Below, one piece after another: positions 1-8,967 of a stretch of 64,000 nt of DNA. The DNA is taken from the NCBI RefSeq assembly GCF_020149765.1, contig NZ_CP083809.1, positions 2,480,001-2,544,000 on the forward strand. The letters are read 5' to 3'. Below the pieces are notes generated by a model. That model made no database searches. It worked only from the letters and a program-made list of their open reading frames with translations, and was not told where the DNA came from. The translations under genes and the position numbers were made by a program. Origin of the DNA: Pantoea agglomerans. Its GTDB lineage: Bacteria > Pseudomonadota > Gammaproteobacteria > Enterobacterales > Enterobacteriaceae. The first letter of the stretch is position 1, and every line of letters starts with the position of its first letter.

Positions 1-2177
1 AAGGCGCAATTGGCCTGCCGCATCCGAAAATTCCGCTGCCGCGCGATCTCTACGGCGCAGGACGCAGCAACGCGGCGGGCATTGATATGGCCAACGAACA
101 TCGTCTGGCCTCGCTCTCCAGCGCCCTGCTGAGCAGCGCCGCGCAGCCCTGGCTGGCGCAGCCGATTATCGACGGCGAGCTGGGCGACGGCGAAACCCGC
201 GCGGTGATCAACCCGGCCGCGCCGGGCGATATCGTCGGCCAGGTGCGCGAAGCAAGCGAAGCGGAAGTATCGCTGGCGCTGGATGCGGCAGTGAACGCCG
301 GTCCTATCTGGTTCGCCACGCCGCCGGACGAGCGCGCGGCGATCCTCGATCGCGCCGCGCAGCATATGGAAGATGGGATGCAGCAGCTGATTGGCATTCT
401 GGTGCGCGAAGCGGGCAAAACCTACAACAACGCCATCGCCGAAGTGCGCGAGGCGGTCGACTTCCTGCGCTACTACGCTGGCATGGTGCGTAACGATTTC
501 GACAATGAAACGCACCGTCCCCTTGGTCCGGTGGTCTGTATCAGCCCGTGGAACTTCCCGCTGGCGATCTTTACCGGTCAGATTGCGGCCGCGCTGGCGG
601 CGGGCAATAGCGTGCTGGCCAAGCCTGCGGAGCAGACGCCGCTGATCGCCGCGCAGGCGGTGCGCATCCTGCTGGATGCCGGCGTGCCGGCGGGCGTGCT
701 GCAGCTGCTGCCGGGCGACGGCGAGACCGTCGGCGCGCAGCTGACGCGTGACCCGCGCGTGCGCGGCGTGATGTTTACCGGCTCCACCGCCGTGGCGACC
801 CTGCTGCAGCGCAACCTGGCTGGCCGCCTCGATCCGCAGGGGCGTCCAACGCCGCTGATCGCCGAAACCGGCGGTCTGAACGCGATGATCGTCGACTCTT
901 CCGCGCTGACCGAACAGGTGGTGGTCGATATTCTCGCCTCAGCCTTCGACAGCGCCGGACAGCGCTGCTCGGCGCTGCGTCTGCTCTGCATCCAGGAGGA
1001 CGTGGCGGATCACACCCTGAAGATGCTGCGCGGCGCGATGGCCGAATGCCGCATGGGCAACCCGGAGCGTCTCTCTACCGATATCGGTCCGGTGATCGAC
1101 GCCGAGGCGAAGGCCAACATCGAGCGTCATATCCAGGCGATGCGCAATAAAGGCAATACCGTCTACCAGGCGGCGCAGGAGCACCCGCAGGATCGCGCAG
1201 AGTGGCAAAGCGGCACCTTTATCAAGCCGACGCTGATCGAGATCGATCAGGTCAGCGATCTCGACAAGGAGATCTTCGGCCCGGTGCTGCACGTGGTGCG
1301 CTTCGCGCGCAACGCGCTGCCGCAGCTGATCGATCAGATCAACGCTGGCGGCTACGGCCTGACGCTGGGCGTGCATACCCGCATCGATGAAACCATCGCG
1401 CAGGTCACCGCCAGTGCCAAAGTCGGCAACCTCTACGTTAACCGCAATATGGTGGGCGCAGTGGTCGGCGTGCAGCCGTTCGGCGGCGAAGGGCTGTCCG
1501 GCACCGGTCCGAAAGCGGGCGGTCCGCTCTATCTCTATCGTCTGCTGGCCAGCCGTCCGGAAACGGCGCTGAGCACCACCTTTGAGCGCCAGGACGCCGA
1601 GCGTCCGGCGGACGGCACGCTGCGCGAGGCGCTGCTGGAGCCGCATAAAGCCTTTACCGCCTGGGCGCAGCAGGACAAGCCCGAGCTGGCCGCCGTCTGC
1701 CAGCGCTACGCCACGCTGGCGCAGGCGGGCACCGTGCGGCTGCTGACCGGCCCGACCGGCGAGCGCAACACCTTCTCGCTGCTGCCGCGTGAACGCGTGC
1801 TCTGCCTCGCCGATAACGAGCAGGACGCGCTGGTGCAGCTGGCGGCGGTGACCAGCGTCGGTAGCCAGGCGCTGTGGCCGGACGATGAGCTGCATCGCAA
1901 GCTGCGCCAGGGGCTGCCGCAGGCGGTACAGGCGCGCATCGCGCTGGAGAAGGATCTCTTCGCTACGCACTTCGACGCGGTGATCTACCACGGCGACGCC
2001 GATCAGCTGCGCACCCTGTGCGAGCAGATTGCGGCGCGCGACGGCGCGATTGTGTCGGTGCAGGGCTTTGCTCGCGGCGAGACCCAGCTGCTGCTGGAAC
2101 GTTTGCTGATTGAGCGTTCCCTGAGCGTCAATACCGCGGCGGCCGGCGGCAACGCCAGCCTGATGACCATCGGTTAA
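1..2177 (+). CDS. putA: Bifunctional proline dehydrogenase/P5C dehydrogenase PutA, C-terminal part (5' truncated by window edge)
   Basis: The frame is already open at base 3 and reads GAIGLPHPKIPLPRDLYGAG before the first Met at 87, so the gene starts left of the window; about 725 of an expected 1,320 residues are present. This part holds the glutamate-semialdehyde/P5C dehydrogenase domain, which oxidises P5C to glutamate with NAD. The catalytic Glu lies in ETGGLNAMIVD and the nucleophilic Cys in GQRCSALRLL. The tail NTAAAGGNASLMTIG is the conserved PutA C-terminal end. The proline dehydrogenase and DNA-binding domains would lie upstream. In E. coli putA is next to putP, not ycfJ, so the location differs here. 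Identification is very secure. Confidence 0.97.
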   Translation, partial: GAIGLPHPKIPLPRDLYGAGRSNAAGIDMANEHRLASLSSALLSSAAQPWLAQPIIDGELGDGETRAVINPAAPGDIVGQVREASEAEVSLALDAAVNAGPIWFATPPDERAAILDRAAQHMEDGMQQLIGILVREAGKTYNNAIAEVREAVDFLRYYAGMVRNDFDNETHRPLGPVVCISPWNFPLAIFTGQIAAALAAGNSVLAKPAEQTPLIAAQAVRILLDAGVPAGVLQLLPGDGETVGAQLTRDPRVRGVMFTGSTAVATLLQRNLAGRLDPQGRPTPLIAETGGLNAMIVDSSALTEQVVVDILASAFDSAGQRCSALRLLCIQEDVADHTLKMLRGAMAECRMGNPERLSTDIGPVIDAEAKANIERHIQAMRNKGNTVYQAAQEHPQDRAEWQSGTFIKPTLIEIDQVSDLDKEIFGPVLHVVRFARNALPQLIDQINAGGYGLTLGVHTRIDETIAQVTASAKVGNLYVNRNMVGAVVGVQPFGGEGLSGTGPKAGGPLYLYRLLASRPETALSTTFERQDAERPADGTLREALLEPHKAFTAWAQQDKPELAAVCQRYATLAQAGTVRLLTGPTGERNTFSLLPRERVLCLADNEQDALVQLAAVTSVGSQALWPDDELHRKLRQGLPQAVQARIALEKDLFATHFDAVIYHGDADQLRTLCEQIAARDGAIVSVQGFARGETQLLLERLLIERSLSVNTAAAGGNASLMTIG

Positions 2178-2430
2178 TACCTCTCGCCAGCGGATAAGGC
2201 GCTGCGAGAAGCAAAGCGTCCGGCGTCAGCAACAAACACGCCGGGCGCGTTTTTAACAGACGCAACGCGCTGGCCTCTTCAGGGGTGCCCGCGCCACGCG
2301 GGGAGAGAGGGCGTTTTTGCCGCTTTCTTATCGGGCCCTCTTATCCGCCTCAGCACAGTGGCAAAAAAAAAGGCACATCCTTAAGATGTGCCTTTTTACT
2401 ATGCGTGTGCTGTGTGGGAGTCTTTGCCCG
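2178..2430. other. Intergenic region between convergent putA and ycfJ
   Basis: No gene was seen. The only clear element is the bidirectional terminator at 2363-2398. Near 2213-2228 a short stretch, GCAAAGCGTCC, matches the tail of the repeats found between flgN and murJ and may be a fragment of the same element. Confidence 0.5.
2363..2398. terminator. Bidirectional rho-independent terminator (putA / ycfJ)
   Basis: A 9-bp stem AGGCACATC / GATGTGCCT (2371-2379 with 2385-2393) is preceded by an A-run and followed by TTTTT, so it can end putA on the plus strand and ycfJ on the minus strand. Confidence 0.85.
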
Positions 2431-2973
2431 TTAAGCCTGATTGTTGTTCAGGATAAGCTGGCCGTTACGGTCCAGCGGGATGCGGGTGCCAGGGTCGTTT
2501 TCCATTCGGATTTTGCCCTGCTGGCTGCCTATTTTATAGGTCACGTCATAACCCAGCATCTTTTCTTGTTTATCGTATACCGTTTTGCAGCGCTGCTCTG
2601 ATGTCGTATAGGTATCGCGATCCTGCAAACCGCCCTGCACCTGGTTGCCGGCATAGCCGCCCGCCAGCGCGCCTGCGACCGTTGCCACATCGCGACCCCG
2701 TCCGCCGCCGAACTGATGGCCCAGCACGCCGCCCGCCACCGCGCCCAGCACCGAACCGGCGATGCGGTTCTCATCCTGTACCGCGCGACGATGGGTCAGC
2801 GTAACGTTGCGACATTCCTGACGCGGCTGCCTGATGCTCTCTTTGATTGGCGTTGCCGAAAGCACCTGCGCATACTGCGGACCACGATCAAATACATCCA
2901 TGCTGGCAACGGCGGCCACGCCCAAAGCAGCTGCAACGCCGATACCGATACCCGCTAACATTGATTTATTCAC
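2431..2973 (-). CDS. ycfJ: Glycine-zipper 2TM domain protein YcfJ
   Basis: The 180-residue protein opens with a hydrophobic signal/anchor segment (MLAGIGIGVAAALGVAAVAS, about residues 5-24). In the middle is a glycine-zipper block, GSVLGAVAGGVLGHQFGGG followed by AGALAGGYAGNQVQ (about 73-110), typical of the envelope 2TM/OmpA-like glycine-zipper family. Length and sequence match E. coli YcfJ (179 aa), which also lies next to ndh. Its precise function is not established; an envelope location is likely. It is transcribed alone toward putA and shares the terminator at 2363-2398. Confidence 0.93.
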   Translation of the reverse strand: MNKSMLAGIGIGVAAALGVAAVASMDVFDRGPQYAQVLSATPIKESIRQPRQECRNVTLTHRRAVQDENRIAGSVLGAVAGGVLGHQFGGGRGRDVATVAGALAGGYAGNQVQGGLQDRDTYTTSEQRCKTVYDKQEKMLGYDVTYKIGSQQGKIRMENDPGTRIPLDRNGQLILNNNQA

Positions 2974-3267
2974 AGGATTGTCCTCCTGAAGTTGTTACCG
3001 TGCATGCGTGCCGCGACGATGTCCCCTGTCGCTATGGCACAGAACGGCGTGCACGACCCGCCGTATCGTTGCAGGAAGTTTTGCAGATGGCCCGAAATTG
3101 CAACATCAGATTAATGGAGGAAAACGCACCGGAAGCGGATCAGGGCCACCTTTTCGGAGAGTTCTGAGCAGGGTATAGCGCGAGGGTTTTAATTAATTTC
3201 TGTTATGTGTCAGAAGCTTAACAAGCCTCTGCCACAAGCAAAGGCGGCTTGCGCCGCCTGGAAATCA
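2974..3267. other. Intergenic region upstream of ycfJ and downstream of ndh
   Basis: It presumably carries the ycfJ promoter, though I see no unambiguous -35/-10 pair. An inverted repeat AGGCGGC / GCCGCCT at 3242-3258 beside the ndh stop could act as a weak terminator on the minus strand. A short open frame at its right end resembles no protein I know. Confidence 0.4.
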
Positions 3268-4572
3268 TTAGTGCAGCTTGAGGCGCGGGCGGATAACGCG
3301 GTTAAGGCTGCCCTCCAGCATCATCAGGCCGGTCTTGAAGTAGCCGTGGAGCGCAATCTGATGCATGCGATAGAGAGAGATGTAGACGAAACGCGCGATG
3401 CGCCCCTCTACCATCATCGATCCGCGCATCAGGTTGCCCATCAGGCTGCCGACGGTACTGAAGCGCGACAGCGACACCAGCGAACCGTGATCTTTATAGA
3501 CGTAGGCTTTCAGCGGCTTGCCGCTACGCTGGGCGAGGATATTCTCCATGGCGCGCGACGCCATCTGGTGCGCCGACTGGGCGCGCGGCGGCACGAAGCC
3601 GCCCGACGGCAGCGCGCAGGAGGCGCAGTCGCCGATAGCGTAGATATCGTCATCCAGGGTGGTCTGCAGCGTCTCTTTCACCACCAGCTGGTTGATGCGG
3701 TTGGTCTCCAGCCCGCCAATCTCTTTCAGGAAGTCCGGCGCTTTAATGCCCGCCGCCCAAACCATCAGATCCGCCTCGATAAATTCGCCGCCTTTGGTGT
3801 GCAGGCCGTTTTTATCGGCGCTGGTCACCATAGTTTGCGTCAGCACGCGCACGCCCAGCTTGGTCAGTTCACTGTGGGCCGCGGCAGAGATGCGCGGCGG
3901 CAGCGCAGGCAGAATACGCTCGCCCGCCTCCACCAGCGTGACGTTAAGCGCCTCGCTGCTCAGCCCTTTATAGCCGTAGCTGTGCAGCTGTTTAACCGCG
4001 TTATGCAGCTCGGCCGACAGCTCAACGCCGGTCGCCCCGCCGCCGACGATGGCGATATTAACCTTCTCCAGACGGCCCTCGCTGGCGGAGAACTTCAGGA
4101 ACTGGTTGAGCATTTCATTGTGGAAACGCCGCGCCTGATGCGGGTTATCGAGGAAGATGCAGTGATCTTTGACACCCGGCGTGCCGAAATCGTTGGAGGT
4201 GCTGCCGAGCGCCATCACCAGGGTGTCGTAGGCCAGCTCGCGCTGCGGCACCAGCACTTCGCCGTTGTCGTCGCGCATCTCCGCCAGCTCGATGGTTTTG
4301 CGCTCGCGGTTGATATTGGTCAGCGAGCCGAGCTGGAACTGAAAGCCGTGGTTGCGCGCGTGCGCCAGGTAGCTCAGGGCGTCGATGCCCTCGTCCATCG
4401 ATCCGGTCGCCACTTCGTGCAGCAGCGGCTTCCACAGGTGGCTATGGTTACGATCCACCAGAATAATCTCGGCCTTTTTCTTACGGCCCAGCTTGTGACC
4501 GAGCTGCGTAGCCATCTCCAGCCCGCCCGCGCCGCCACCGACAATAACGATTTTTTTCATGGATGTAGTCAA
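3268..4572 (-). CDS. ndh: Respiratory NADH dehydrogenase type II (NDH-2)
   Basis: A 434-residue single-subunit, non-proton-pumping NADH:quinone oxidoreductase on the inner face of the cytoplasmic membrane. The N-terminal FAD dinucleotide-binding motif is [14 protein letters not shown]; the second, NADH-binding motif is [16 protein letters not shown] near residue 175. The FAD-contact segment [10 protein letters not shown] is also present. I chose the TTG at 4572: it gives MTTSMKKIV, matching the E. coli N-terminus and 434-aa length, and a GAGGGGG ribosome-binding site lies about 6 nt upstream. The ATG at 4560 would lose four conserved residues. A perfect FNR box lies upstream. Confidence 0.97.
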   Translation of the reverse strand: MTTSMKKIVIVGGGAGGLEMATQLGHKLGRKKKAEIILVDRNHSHLWKPLLHEVATGSMDEGIDALSYLAHARNHGFQFQLGSLTNINRERKTIELAEMRDDNGEVLVPQRELAYDTLVMALGSTSNDFGTPGVKDHCIFLDNPHQARRFHNEMLNQFLKFSASEGRLEKVNIAIVGGGATGVELSAELHNAVKQLHSYGYKGLSSEALNVTLVEAGERILPALPPRISAAAHSELTKLGVRVLTQTMVTSADKNGLHTKGGEFIEADLMVWAAGIKAPDFLKEIGGLETNRINQLVVKETLQTTLDDDIYAIGDCASCALPSGGFVPPRAQSAHQMASRAMENILAQRSGKPLKAYVYKDHGSLVSLSRFSTVGSLMGNLMRGSMMVEGRIARFVYISLYRMHQIALHGYFKTGLMMLEGSLNRVIRPRLKLH

Positions 4573-4704
4573 CAAGACCCCCTCAAAATGTGAACCAATA
4601 GTTAATTAATGGTTAAATTAAACCTTAAGAAACATAGGGTTGGCGAAGTTAAAATCGCTGCTGAAGGCAGGATAGCATGGGCAGGGAAGATGGTCATACC
4701 AAAA

Positions 4705-4718
4705 TTGATTTACATCAA
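4705..4718 (-). promoter_or_regulatory. FNR-binding site upstream of ndh
   Basis: TTGATTTACATCAA is an exact match to the FNR consensus TTGAT-N4-ATCAA. It lies about 135 bp upstream of the ndh start codon, in the gap between ndh and ycfP. In E. coli FNR represses ndh anaerobically through upstream boxes, so the same control is expected here. Confidence 0.85.
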
Positions 4719-4782
4719 TTAGTGGGCAGATATCTCAGATTATTACGCAAAAAATATGGGCGGCCGCTCGCCGCCCGCACGC

Positions 4783-5328
4783 TTAACCTAATGTTTTAAA
4801 AGCGTTAATGCGCTGAAGATGCGGCGAGATATTCCTGAACTTATGGCCTTCATGCTCATCCCAGACGATTTCATAGAAGGGATGCAGCGTCTCTGCGCTG
4901 CGCTGGCTCTCCAGCACCTCGTCGCGACGCGACAGAAATACCAGGCAGCGGTCGCGGTTCTTGTCGCGAAAGTCGCTGACGCACTTGGTGGCGATGTCGA
5001 GATACTCTTCCGGGCGGTCAATTTTTCCCTCCATATTTTCAAAGGGAAAGAGGTTGGGATTGAAAATAGCCTGACGAATGCCGCAGAGAAAGCCGATGCG
5101 CTCTGCCCAGTAGCCGCCCAAGCCGACGCCGCAAATCAGCGGCTGGGCGCTGCCGCCGCCCTGCGTCAGCAGCTTGTCGGTCTCTTTCAGCAGGAACTGC
5201 ATATCATGTTTGGGATGGCGGGTGCTGTAGCTAATCATCCTGACGTCAGGATCGATAAACTGCAGCTGCAGCACCTTTTCATGGTTGCCCGGACTGTTGG
5301 AATCGAAACCGTGCAGATAAATAATCAT
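4783..5328 (-). CDS. ycfP: UPF0227 alpha/beta-hydrolase-fold protein YcfP
   Basis: The 181-residue protein begins [18 protein letters not shown], the oxyanion-hole/HG region of an alpha/beta hydrolase. The nucleophile elbow is degenerate: [10 protein letters not shown] places Leu where a Ser would sit in GxSxG, as in E. coli YcfP. The conserved C-terminus is [16 protein letters not shown]. It is therefore probably not a classical serine esterase and its substrate is unknown. It lies just downstream of nagZ (36-nt gap), as in E. coli, suggesting co-transcription. Confidence 0.93.
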   Translation of the reverse strand: MIIYLHGFDSNSPGNHEKVLQLQFIDPDVRMISYSTRHPKHDMQFLLKETDKLLTQGGGSAQPLICGVGLGGYWAERIGFLCGIRQAIFNPNLFPFENMEGKIDRPEEYLDIATKCVSDFRDKNRDRCLVFLSRRDEVLESQRSAETLHPFYEIVWDEHEGHKFRNISPHLQRINAFKTLG

Positions 5329-5364
5329 GACACTCCTCAGCGTTGTGCGCGCCGGGAGCAGAGA

Positions 5365-6408
5365 CTACTTCCCTGACGCTTTGTGTTCCAGCCAGCGCGC
5401 CTGCAGGTTGCTCAGCTGCTGCGCGTTCTGCTTCCAGCGCGTGCTCTGCTGCAGGTTCTGGCGGGTGAAGGTTCCCCGATGGTACAGCCGCGGCACGCGC
5501 TCGGCGCCGATCGCGATCAAATTATCCAGCACGCTGATCGCCCCTTCGCGATGGTTGCAGACCAGGATCATGTCGCATCCGGCCGACAGCGACTGCTGCG
5601 CGCGCTCGGCATAGCTGCCCATAATCGCGGCACCTTCCATCGACAGATCGTCAGAGAAGATGACGCCGTCAAAGCCCAGCTCTTGACGCAGTACCTTCTT
5701 CAGCCAGTAAGGCGAACCGCTGGCGGGCAGTGGATCGACTTCAGTATAGATAACGTGCGCCGGCATGACCGCATCCAGCGCGCCTTCGTCGAACAGTGCC
5801 TGGAAAATCGCCATATCGTGACGACGCAGGGTTTCCAGATCGCGCGGATCGCGCGGCGTCTCTTTGTGCGAGTCGGCGCTGACCGCGCCGTGCCCCGGGA
5901 AGTGCTTGCCGGTGGTTTTCATGCCGGCTTCATGCATGCCGGCGATAAAGCGGCGCGCCATCGCCAGCGCAATTTGCGGATCCTCATGGAACGAGCGATC
6001 GCCGATCGCCGCGCTGATATGGCCCAGATCCAGCACCGGCGCGAAGCTGATGTCGATATCCATGGCGATCATCTCCGCCGCCATCTGCCAGCCCGCCTGC
6101 TGCGCCAGCTCGCCGCCGGTTTCCGCATCGTGCAGCGCCGCGAAAGACTGCATCGCGGGCAAGGTGGTGAAGCCGTCGCGGAAGCGCTGCACGCGTCCGC
6201 CCTCCTGATCGACCGCCACCACCAGCCGCGTGCGCGACGCGCTGCGGATCTGGCGCACCAGCTCGGCAAGCTGCGCCGGATCGTGGTAGTTGCGCGCAAA
6301 GAGGATCACGCCGCCGACCGTGGGATGCTGCAGCATCTCGCGCTCTTCGGCATCCAGTTCAAAACTTTCGACATCCAGCATCAGCGGGCCGGGAAGTTGT
6401 GTCGTCAT
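5365..6408 (-). CDS. nagZ: Beta-N-acetylhexosaminidase NagZ
   Basis: A cytoplasmic GH3 enzyme that removes GlcNAc from anhydro-muropeptides during cell-wall recycling. The product supplies the AmpR inducer in species with inducible AmpC. Visible motifs are the substrate loop [19 protein letters not shown], which carries the catalytic His, and SDDLSMEGA with the nucleophile Asp near residue 250. The start at 6408 ([13 protein letters not shown]) gives 347 residues, close to the usual length of about 341. The frame extends further upstream but only over thiK antisense-type sequence. It is followed closely by ycfP. Confidence 0.96.
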   Translation of the reverse strand: MTTQLPGPLMLDVESFELDAEEREMLQHPTVGGVILFARNYHDPAQLAELVRQIRSASRTRLVVAVDQEGGRVQRFRDGFTTLPAMQSFAALHDAETGGELAQQAGWQMAAEMIAMDIDISFAPVLDLGHISAAIGDRSFHEDPQIALAMARRFIAGMHEAGMKTTGKHFPGHGAVSADSHKETPRDPRDLETLRRHDMAIFQALFDEGALDAVMPAHVIYTEVDPLPASGSPYWLKKVLRQELGFDGVIFSDDLSMEGAAIMGSYAERAQQSLSAGCDMILVCNHREGAISVLDNLIAIGAERVPRLYHRGTFTRQNLQQSTRWKQNAQQLSNLQARWLEHKASGK

Positions 6409-6443
6409 AATCTGTTCCTGGCGCGGCGTTCTCGCCGCGCGTA

Positions 6444-7259
6444 TTAAATGTATTGCCAGCTCTGCCGCGCCAGCTGGCGCAGTTCCGCATCCTCGCTCTG
6501 CTCGGCGCGCAGCTGATACCAGCTCGCCATCAGCAGTCGCAGCCAGGGCTGCCAGCGCGTCACCTGCCGCGCCAGCGTCGCGGGCGGCAGATGTGCCGCC
6601 CGGGCATAGGCGGCCAGCCAGCGATCCGCATGGGCGGGATCGGCGGCGCACAGCGCAGCCAGCTCTAACGCCACGTCGCCATCGGCGGCGTACTCCCAGT
6701 CGATCAGGTGCAGCCCTTCCCCGTCTGCAATCAGGTTGCCGGCGTGGACATCCATATGCAGCGGCGCCAGCCGCAGCGGGGCGGGTTCGCCCACGCGCGC
6801 CAGCCGACGCAGGGCGCGCTGCCAGCCGGGGTGCCGCTGGCGGCACAGCTGCCAGTAGCGCCACAGCAGCGGCAGCAGCAGCAGGCGATAGCCGGTAGGC
6901 GGCTGCTGATGCAGCCGCAGCAGCAGGGTCACCACCTCGTCACGCCGCTGCTGAAACGCCTGCGGCGAGAGCGGCTTACCCGCGCGCCACGGCAGCAGCA
7001 ATAGCTGCGCGTCGCCTGGCAGCGGGCGCGGCGTCAGGCCGCTGGGATGCAGTTTACGCAGCAGGCGGGCTTCGCGCTGGCGATCGACAAAGGGGATCGC
7101 CGGCTGTGGCGCAGGGCGCGCAATAAACGCGCCCCGCTCGCTTTCCAGTTTGCTGCTGTGGCCGGTCAGCCCCTGCAGCGGCGTCAGCCTGCCCGCCGCG
7201 ACGCCCGGCAGTCGTGCTTCGATACGCGCCAGCAGCAAGGGATCAATTCTGGGCGACAC
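6444..7259 (-). CDS. thiK: Thiamine kinase ThiK
   Basis: A 271-residue aminoglycoside-phosphotransferase-like kinase that phosphorylates salvaged thiamine to thiamine monophosphate. The catalytic loop is [10 protein letters not shown] (HxDxxxxN) and the metal-binding motif is IDWEYA, both about two-thirds along. The start is probably GTG at 7259, overlapping the lpoB 3' end by 17 nt, which implies translational coupling. The gene lies between lpoB and nagZ exactly as in E. coli. The sequence is unusually rich in Leu, Arg and Gln, in line with local GC content. Confidence 0.92.
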   Translation of the reverse strand: MSPRIDPLLLARIEARLPGVAAGRLTPLQGLTGHSSKLESERGAFIARPAPQPAIPFVDRQREARLLRKLHPSGLTPRPLPGDAQLLLLPWRAGKPLSPQAFQQRRDEVVTLLLRLHQQPPTGYRLLLLPLLWRYWQLCRQRHPGWQRALRRLARVGEPAPLRLAPLHMDVHAGNLIADGEGLHLIDWEYAADGDVALELAALCAADPAHADRWLAAYARAAHLPPATLARQVTRWQPWLRLLMASWYQLRAEQSEDAELRQLARQSWQYI

Positions 7260-7848
7260 CTTTGCCTGACCAGACGATTTCGCCGGTCTGCACCAGCATC
7301 AGCTGCATTTGCAGCGTCGGGGTCTTCACATCGCCCTGCGCCGTGCTGTAGAGCACATACTGCGCGTTGAGCGTGCGGGCCAGGCCAATCGCCTTGCTGC
7401 GCGAGTTCAGGCTATCGTCCGGCGACAGGCCCAGCGTCTGCTTGGCCTGCGCCAGCTGATCGTTGGTTACCAGCGTAAACTTGCCGTTGTTGGCCAGCGC
7501 GTTCTGAATCGCATCGGTGGCTTTTTCGCCCTGCAGCGCGCCGTTGGTGCTGTTTTTAATGCGATCCACCATCAGCACGCTGCCCGGCGTGACGCCGTTG
7601 GCGGAGCGCAGCATCTGCGCCACCAGCGGCTGCACGCTGGCGTCCCAGTTAATGGTTTTCAGCTTCGGCGGCTGCGGCACCGGCTGCGTTGGCTCCGGCA
7701 CAGGCTCCGGCTGCGGAACGGGCTGCGGCTGCGTCGGTTCGGCAGGCTGCGTCGGTTCAACGGGGGCGGGCTGCTGCTGCTTAATTACGCAGCCGGAAAG
7801 AATGAGCGCCATCAGAAGCGCTCCGGAACGAGGGAGTCGGCGAATCAC
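7243..7848 (-). CDS. lpoB: Outer-membrane lipoprotein LpoB, activator of PBP1b
   Basis: A 201-residue lipoprotein with signal peptide and lipobox LSGC (Cys near residue 20). A long Pro/Gln/Glu-rich linker (about 22-62) lets the globular domain span the periplasm to PBP1b (MrcB) and stimulate its glycosyltransferase and transpeptidase activity. The globular part (about 65-201) contains the conserved VDRIKNSTNGALQ segment and ends with [12 protein letters not shown]. The linker composition, EPTQPxPxPxP, is typical of enterobacterial LpoB. It sits in the hinT-ycfL-lpoB-thiK-nagZ series. Confidence 0.95.
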   Translation of the reverse strand: MIRRLPRSGALLMALILSGCVIKQQQPAPVEPTQPAEPTQPQPVPQPEPVPEPTQPVPQPPKLKTINWDASVQPLVAQMLRSANGVTPGSVLMVDRIKNSTNGALQGEKATDAIQNALANNGKFTLVTNDQLAQAKQTLGLSPDDSLNSRSKAIGLARTLNAQYVLYSTAQGDVKTPTLQMQLMLVQTGEIVWSGKGVAQN

Positions 7849-7858
7849 GTAACAGTCC

Positions 7859-8227
7859 TCAGAGATAAAGGTAGAGACGAACCTTGCTGGCCGTCAGGTT
7901 GCCCATTTGGGAAGCGGCGACAATGCTGCCGTGTGCCGGAACGGTGACCCGCTGCGCCGGTTCGCCCGGCGTAATTTCCAGTCCTTTGTCGTCGTACCAG
8001 TAATAACGATAGTGGATCACCACCGGCGTTTCGCGCTGATTATAGAGCACGCTGCGCGCGCGCTGCTGCCCATCCTGCTCGTCGATTACCGGCTCGTCGG
8101 TAATGATGCCGGCAGAGAGCACAGAGGACTCCATTACCAGCGACTGCGACGTGTCGATCATCGGTTTATCGCTGCTGCAGCCTGCCAGAGTCAGCAGGAG
8201 CGGCAAGCCTGTCAGCCATTGACGCAT
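7859..8227 (-). CDS. ycfL: Lipoprotein YcfL
   Basis: A 122-residue predicted lipoprotein with signal peptide MRQWLTGLPLLLTLAGCSSD (lipobox LAGC). The rest is a beta-rich domain with the DUF1425 features VLYNQRETPVVIHYRYYWYDDKGLE. The +2 residue after Cys is Ser, which favours the outer membrane. Function is unknown. It sits between hinT and lpoB (10 nt from lpoB), as in E. coli, so it is probably in the same transcript as the PBP1b activator. Confidence 0.92.
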   Translation of the reverse strand: MRQWLTGLPLLLTLAGCSSDKPMIDTSQSLVMESSVLSAGIITDEPVIDEQDGQQRARSVLYNQRETPVVIHYRYYWYDDKGLEITPGEPAQRVTVPAHGSIVAASQMGNLTASKVRLYLYL

Positions 8228-8248
8228 AACTCGCTTCCGTATGGAAAA

Positions 8249-8599
8249 TCAGTCGGCCAGCATTGGACCCAGCGGACGACCGCCGAGTAAATGCATATGA
8301 ATGTGGTACACCTCCTGACCGCCATGACGATTGCAGTTAACGATCAGGCGGTAGCCGTCTTGATCGATGCCTTCGGCGCGCGCGACTTTGGCGGCGACGG
8401 TGAACAGGCGGCCCAGCGCCTGCTCGTGGGCGGGCAGCGCGTCGTTAGCGGTCGGGATTAATACGTTAGGGACAATCAAAATATGGGTCGGCGCTTTGGG
8501 AGAGATATCGCGAAACGCAGTGACCAGCTCATCCTGATACACCACGTCGGCGGGGATTTCGCGACGGATGATTTTACTGAAAATAGTTTCTTCAGCCAT
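8249..8599 (-). CDS. hinT: Histidine-triad purine nucleoside phosphoramidase HinT
   Basis: A 116-residue HIT-family hydrolase of adenosine phosphoramidates and aminoacyl-adenylates. The signature [10 protein letters not shown] (His-phi-His-phi-His) lies near the C-terminus, and the N-terminal part [23 protein letters not shown] is standard for bacterial HinT. It is the first gene of the leftward hinT-ycfL-lpoB-thiK-nagZ series. In E. coli fhuE follows upstream; here fhuE is absent and the space holds the rhamnogalacturonide cassette. Confidence 0.96.
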   Translation of the reverse strand: MAEETIFSKIIRREIPADVVYQDELVTAFRDISPKAPTHILIVPNVLIPTANDALPAHEQALGRLFTVAAKVARAEGIDQDGYRLIVNCNRHGGQEVYHIHMHLLGGRPLGPMLAD

Positions 8600-8953
8600 G
8601 GTGCAATTCCTTAAGCCTGATTGACAGTGAATCAGTATGCGTGAGGAATTTGTTTTCTTTCAAGCTCAGTACCACTTTTCCCCGATTAACTGCCTGCCTT
8701 TGCGCCATTTTTCACCGCCTCTTTTTCCTGTGCGCCGCTTCGCACATTCCCGCCGTGGGCGCAGTTAAAATGAAACGGTGTTTCATAAATTAGAAACGCG
8801 CCGCCCTTTTCTTTGCGTTACTGCCAGCCAGAGGCGACGCCTGGCGTAATTGCGAAGGTTTGCCCCGCGCTGCGGCTCTACTTTCTATTTATTCCGAGTG
8901 TGTGGTCCGGATAACAAGGGATGTAATGACTATGGCTAAACAGGAGCATCCGT
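8600..8953. other. Divergent regulatory region between hinT and the pectin-sugar transporter
   Basis: This 354-nt gap holds the KdgR-like palindrome at 8770-8786 and, near its right end, a possible 13-codon leader ORF (8926-8967) overlapping the transporter start. I see no other gene. Confidence 0.6.
8770..8786. promoter_or_regulatory. KdgR-like operator
   Basis: ATGAAACGGTGTTTCAT is a perfect 7-bp inverted repeat around a 3-bp centre, flanked by A/T. This matches the KdgR box pattern (GAAAC-N-TTTC core) used to control pectin-degradation genes in soft-rot enterobacteria. It lies about 170 bp upstream of the transporter and GH105 genes, which act on pectin-derived sugars, so function and site agree. 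Binding is inferred. Confidence 0.7.
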
Positions 8954-8967
8954 ATGCGCTCACGTAA
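8926..8967 (+). other. Possible 13-codon leader ORF overlapping the transporter start
   Basis: ATG at 8926 follows AAGGGATGTA and encodes MTMAKQEHPYALT before TAA at 8965-8967. It contains the AGGAG ribosome-binding site of the transporter and ends 14 bases inside that gene in another frame. It could couple or gate translation. It is short enough to be chance. Confidence 0.25.

Noticed and set aside
939..1991. 350-codon minus-strand frame opposite putA
   Set aside because: Shadow of putA; composition and lack of motifs indicate non-coding.
2847..3167. 106-codon plus-strand frame upstream of ycfJ
   Set aside because: Half lies antisense to ycfJ and the rest shows no family features.
3205..4593. 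462-codon open frame on the plus strand opposite ndh
   Set aside because: Antisense shadow of ndh in GC-rich sequence; Arg/His/Gln-rich, no recognisable domain, while ndh on the other strand is fully conserved.
5365..6864. Long nagZ frame of 499 codons
   Set aside because: The extra N-terminal part overlaps thiK and is not NagZ-like; the ATG at 6408 fits family length.
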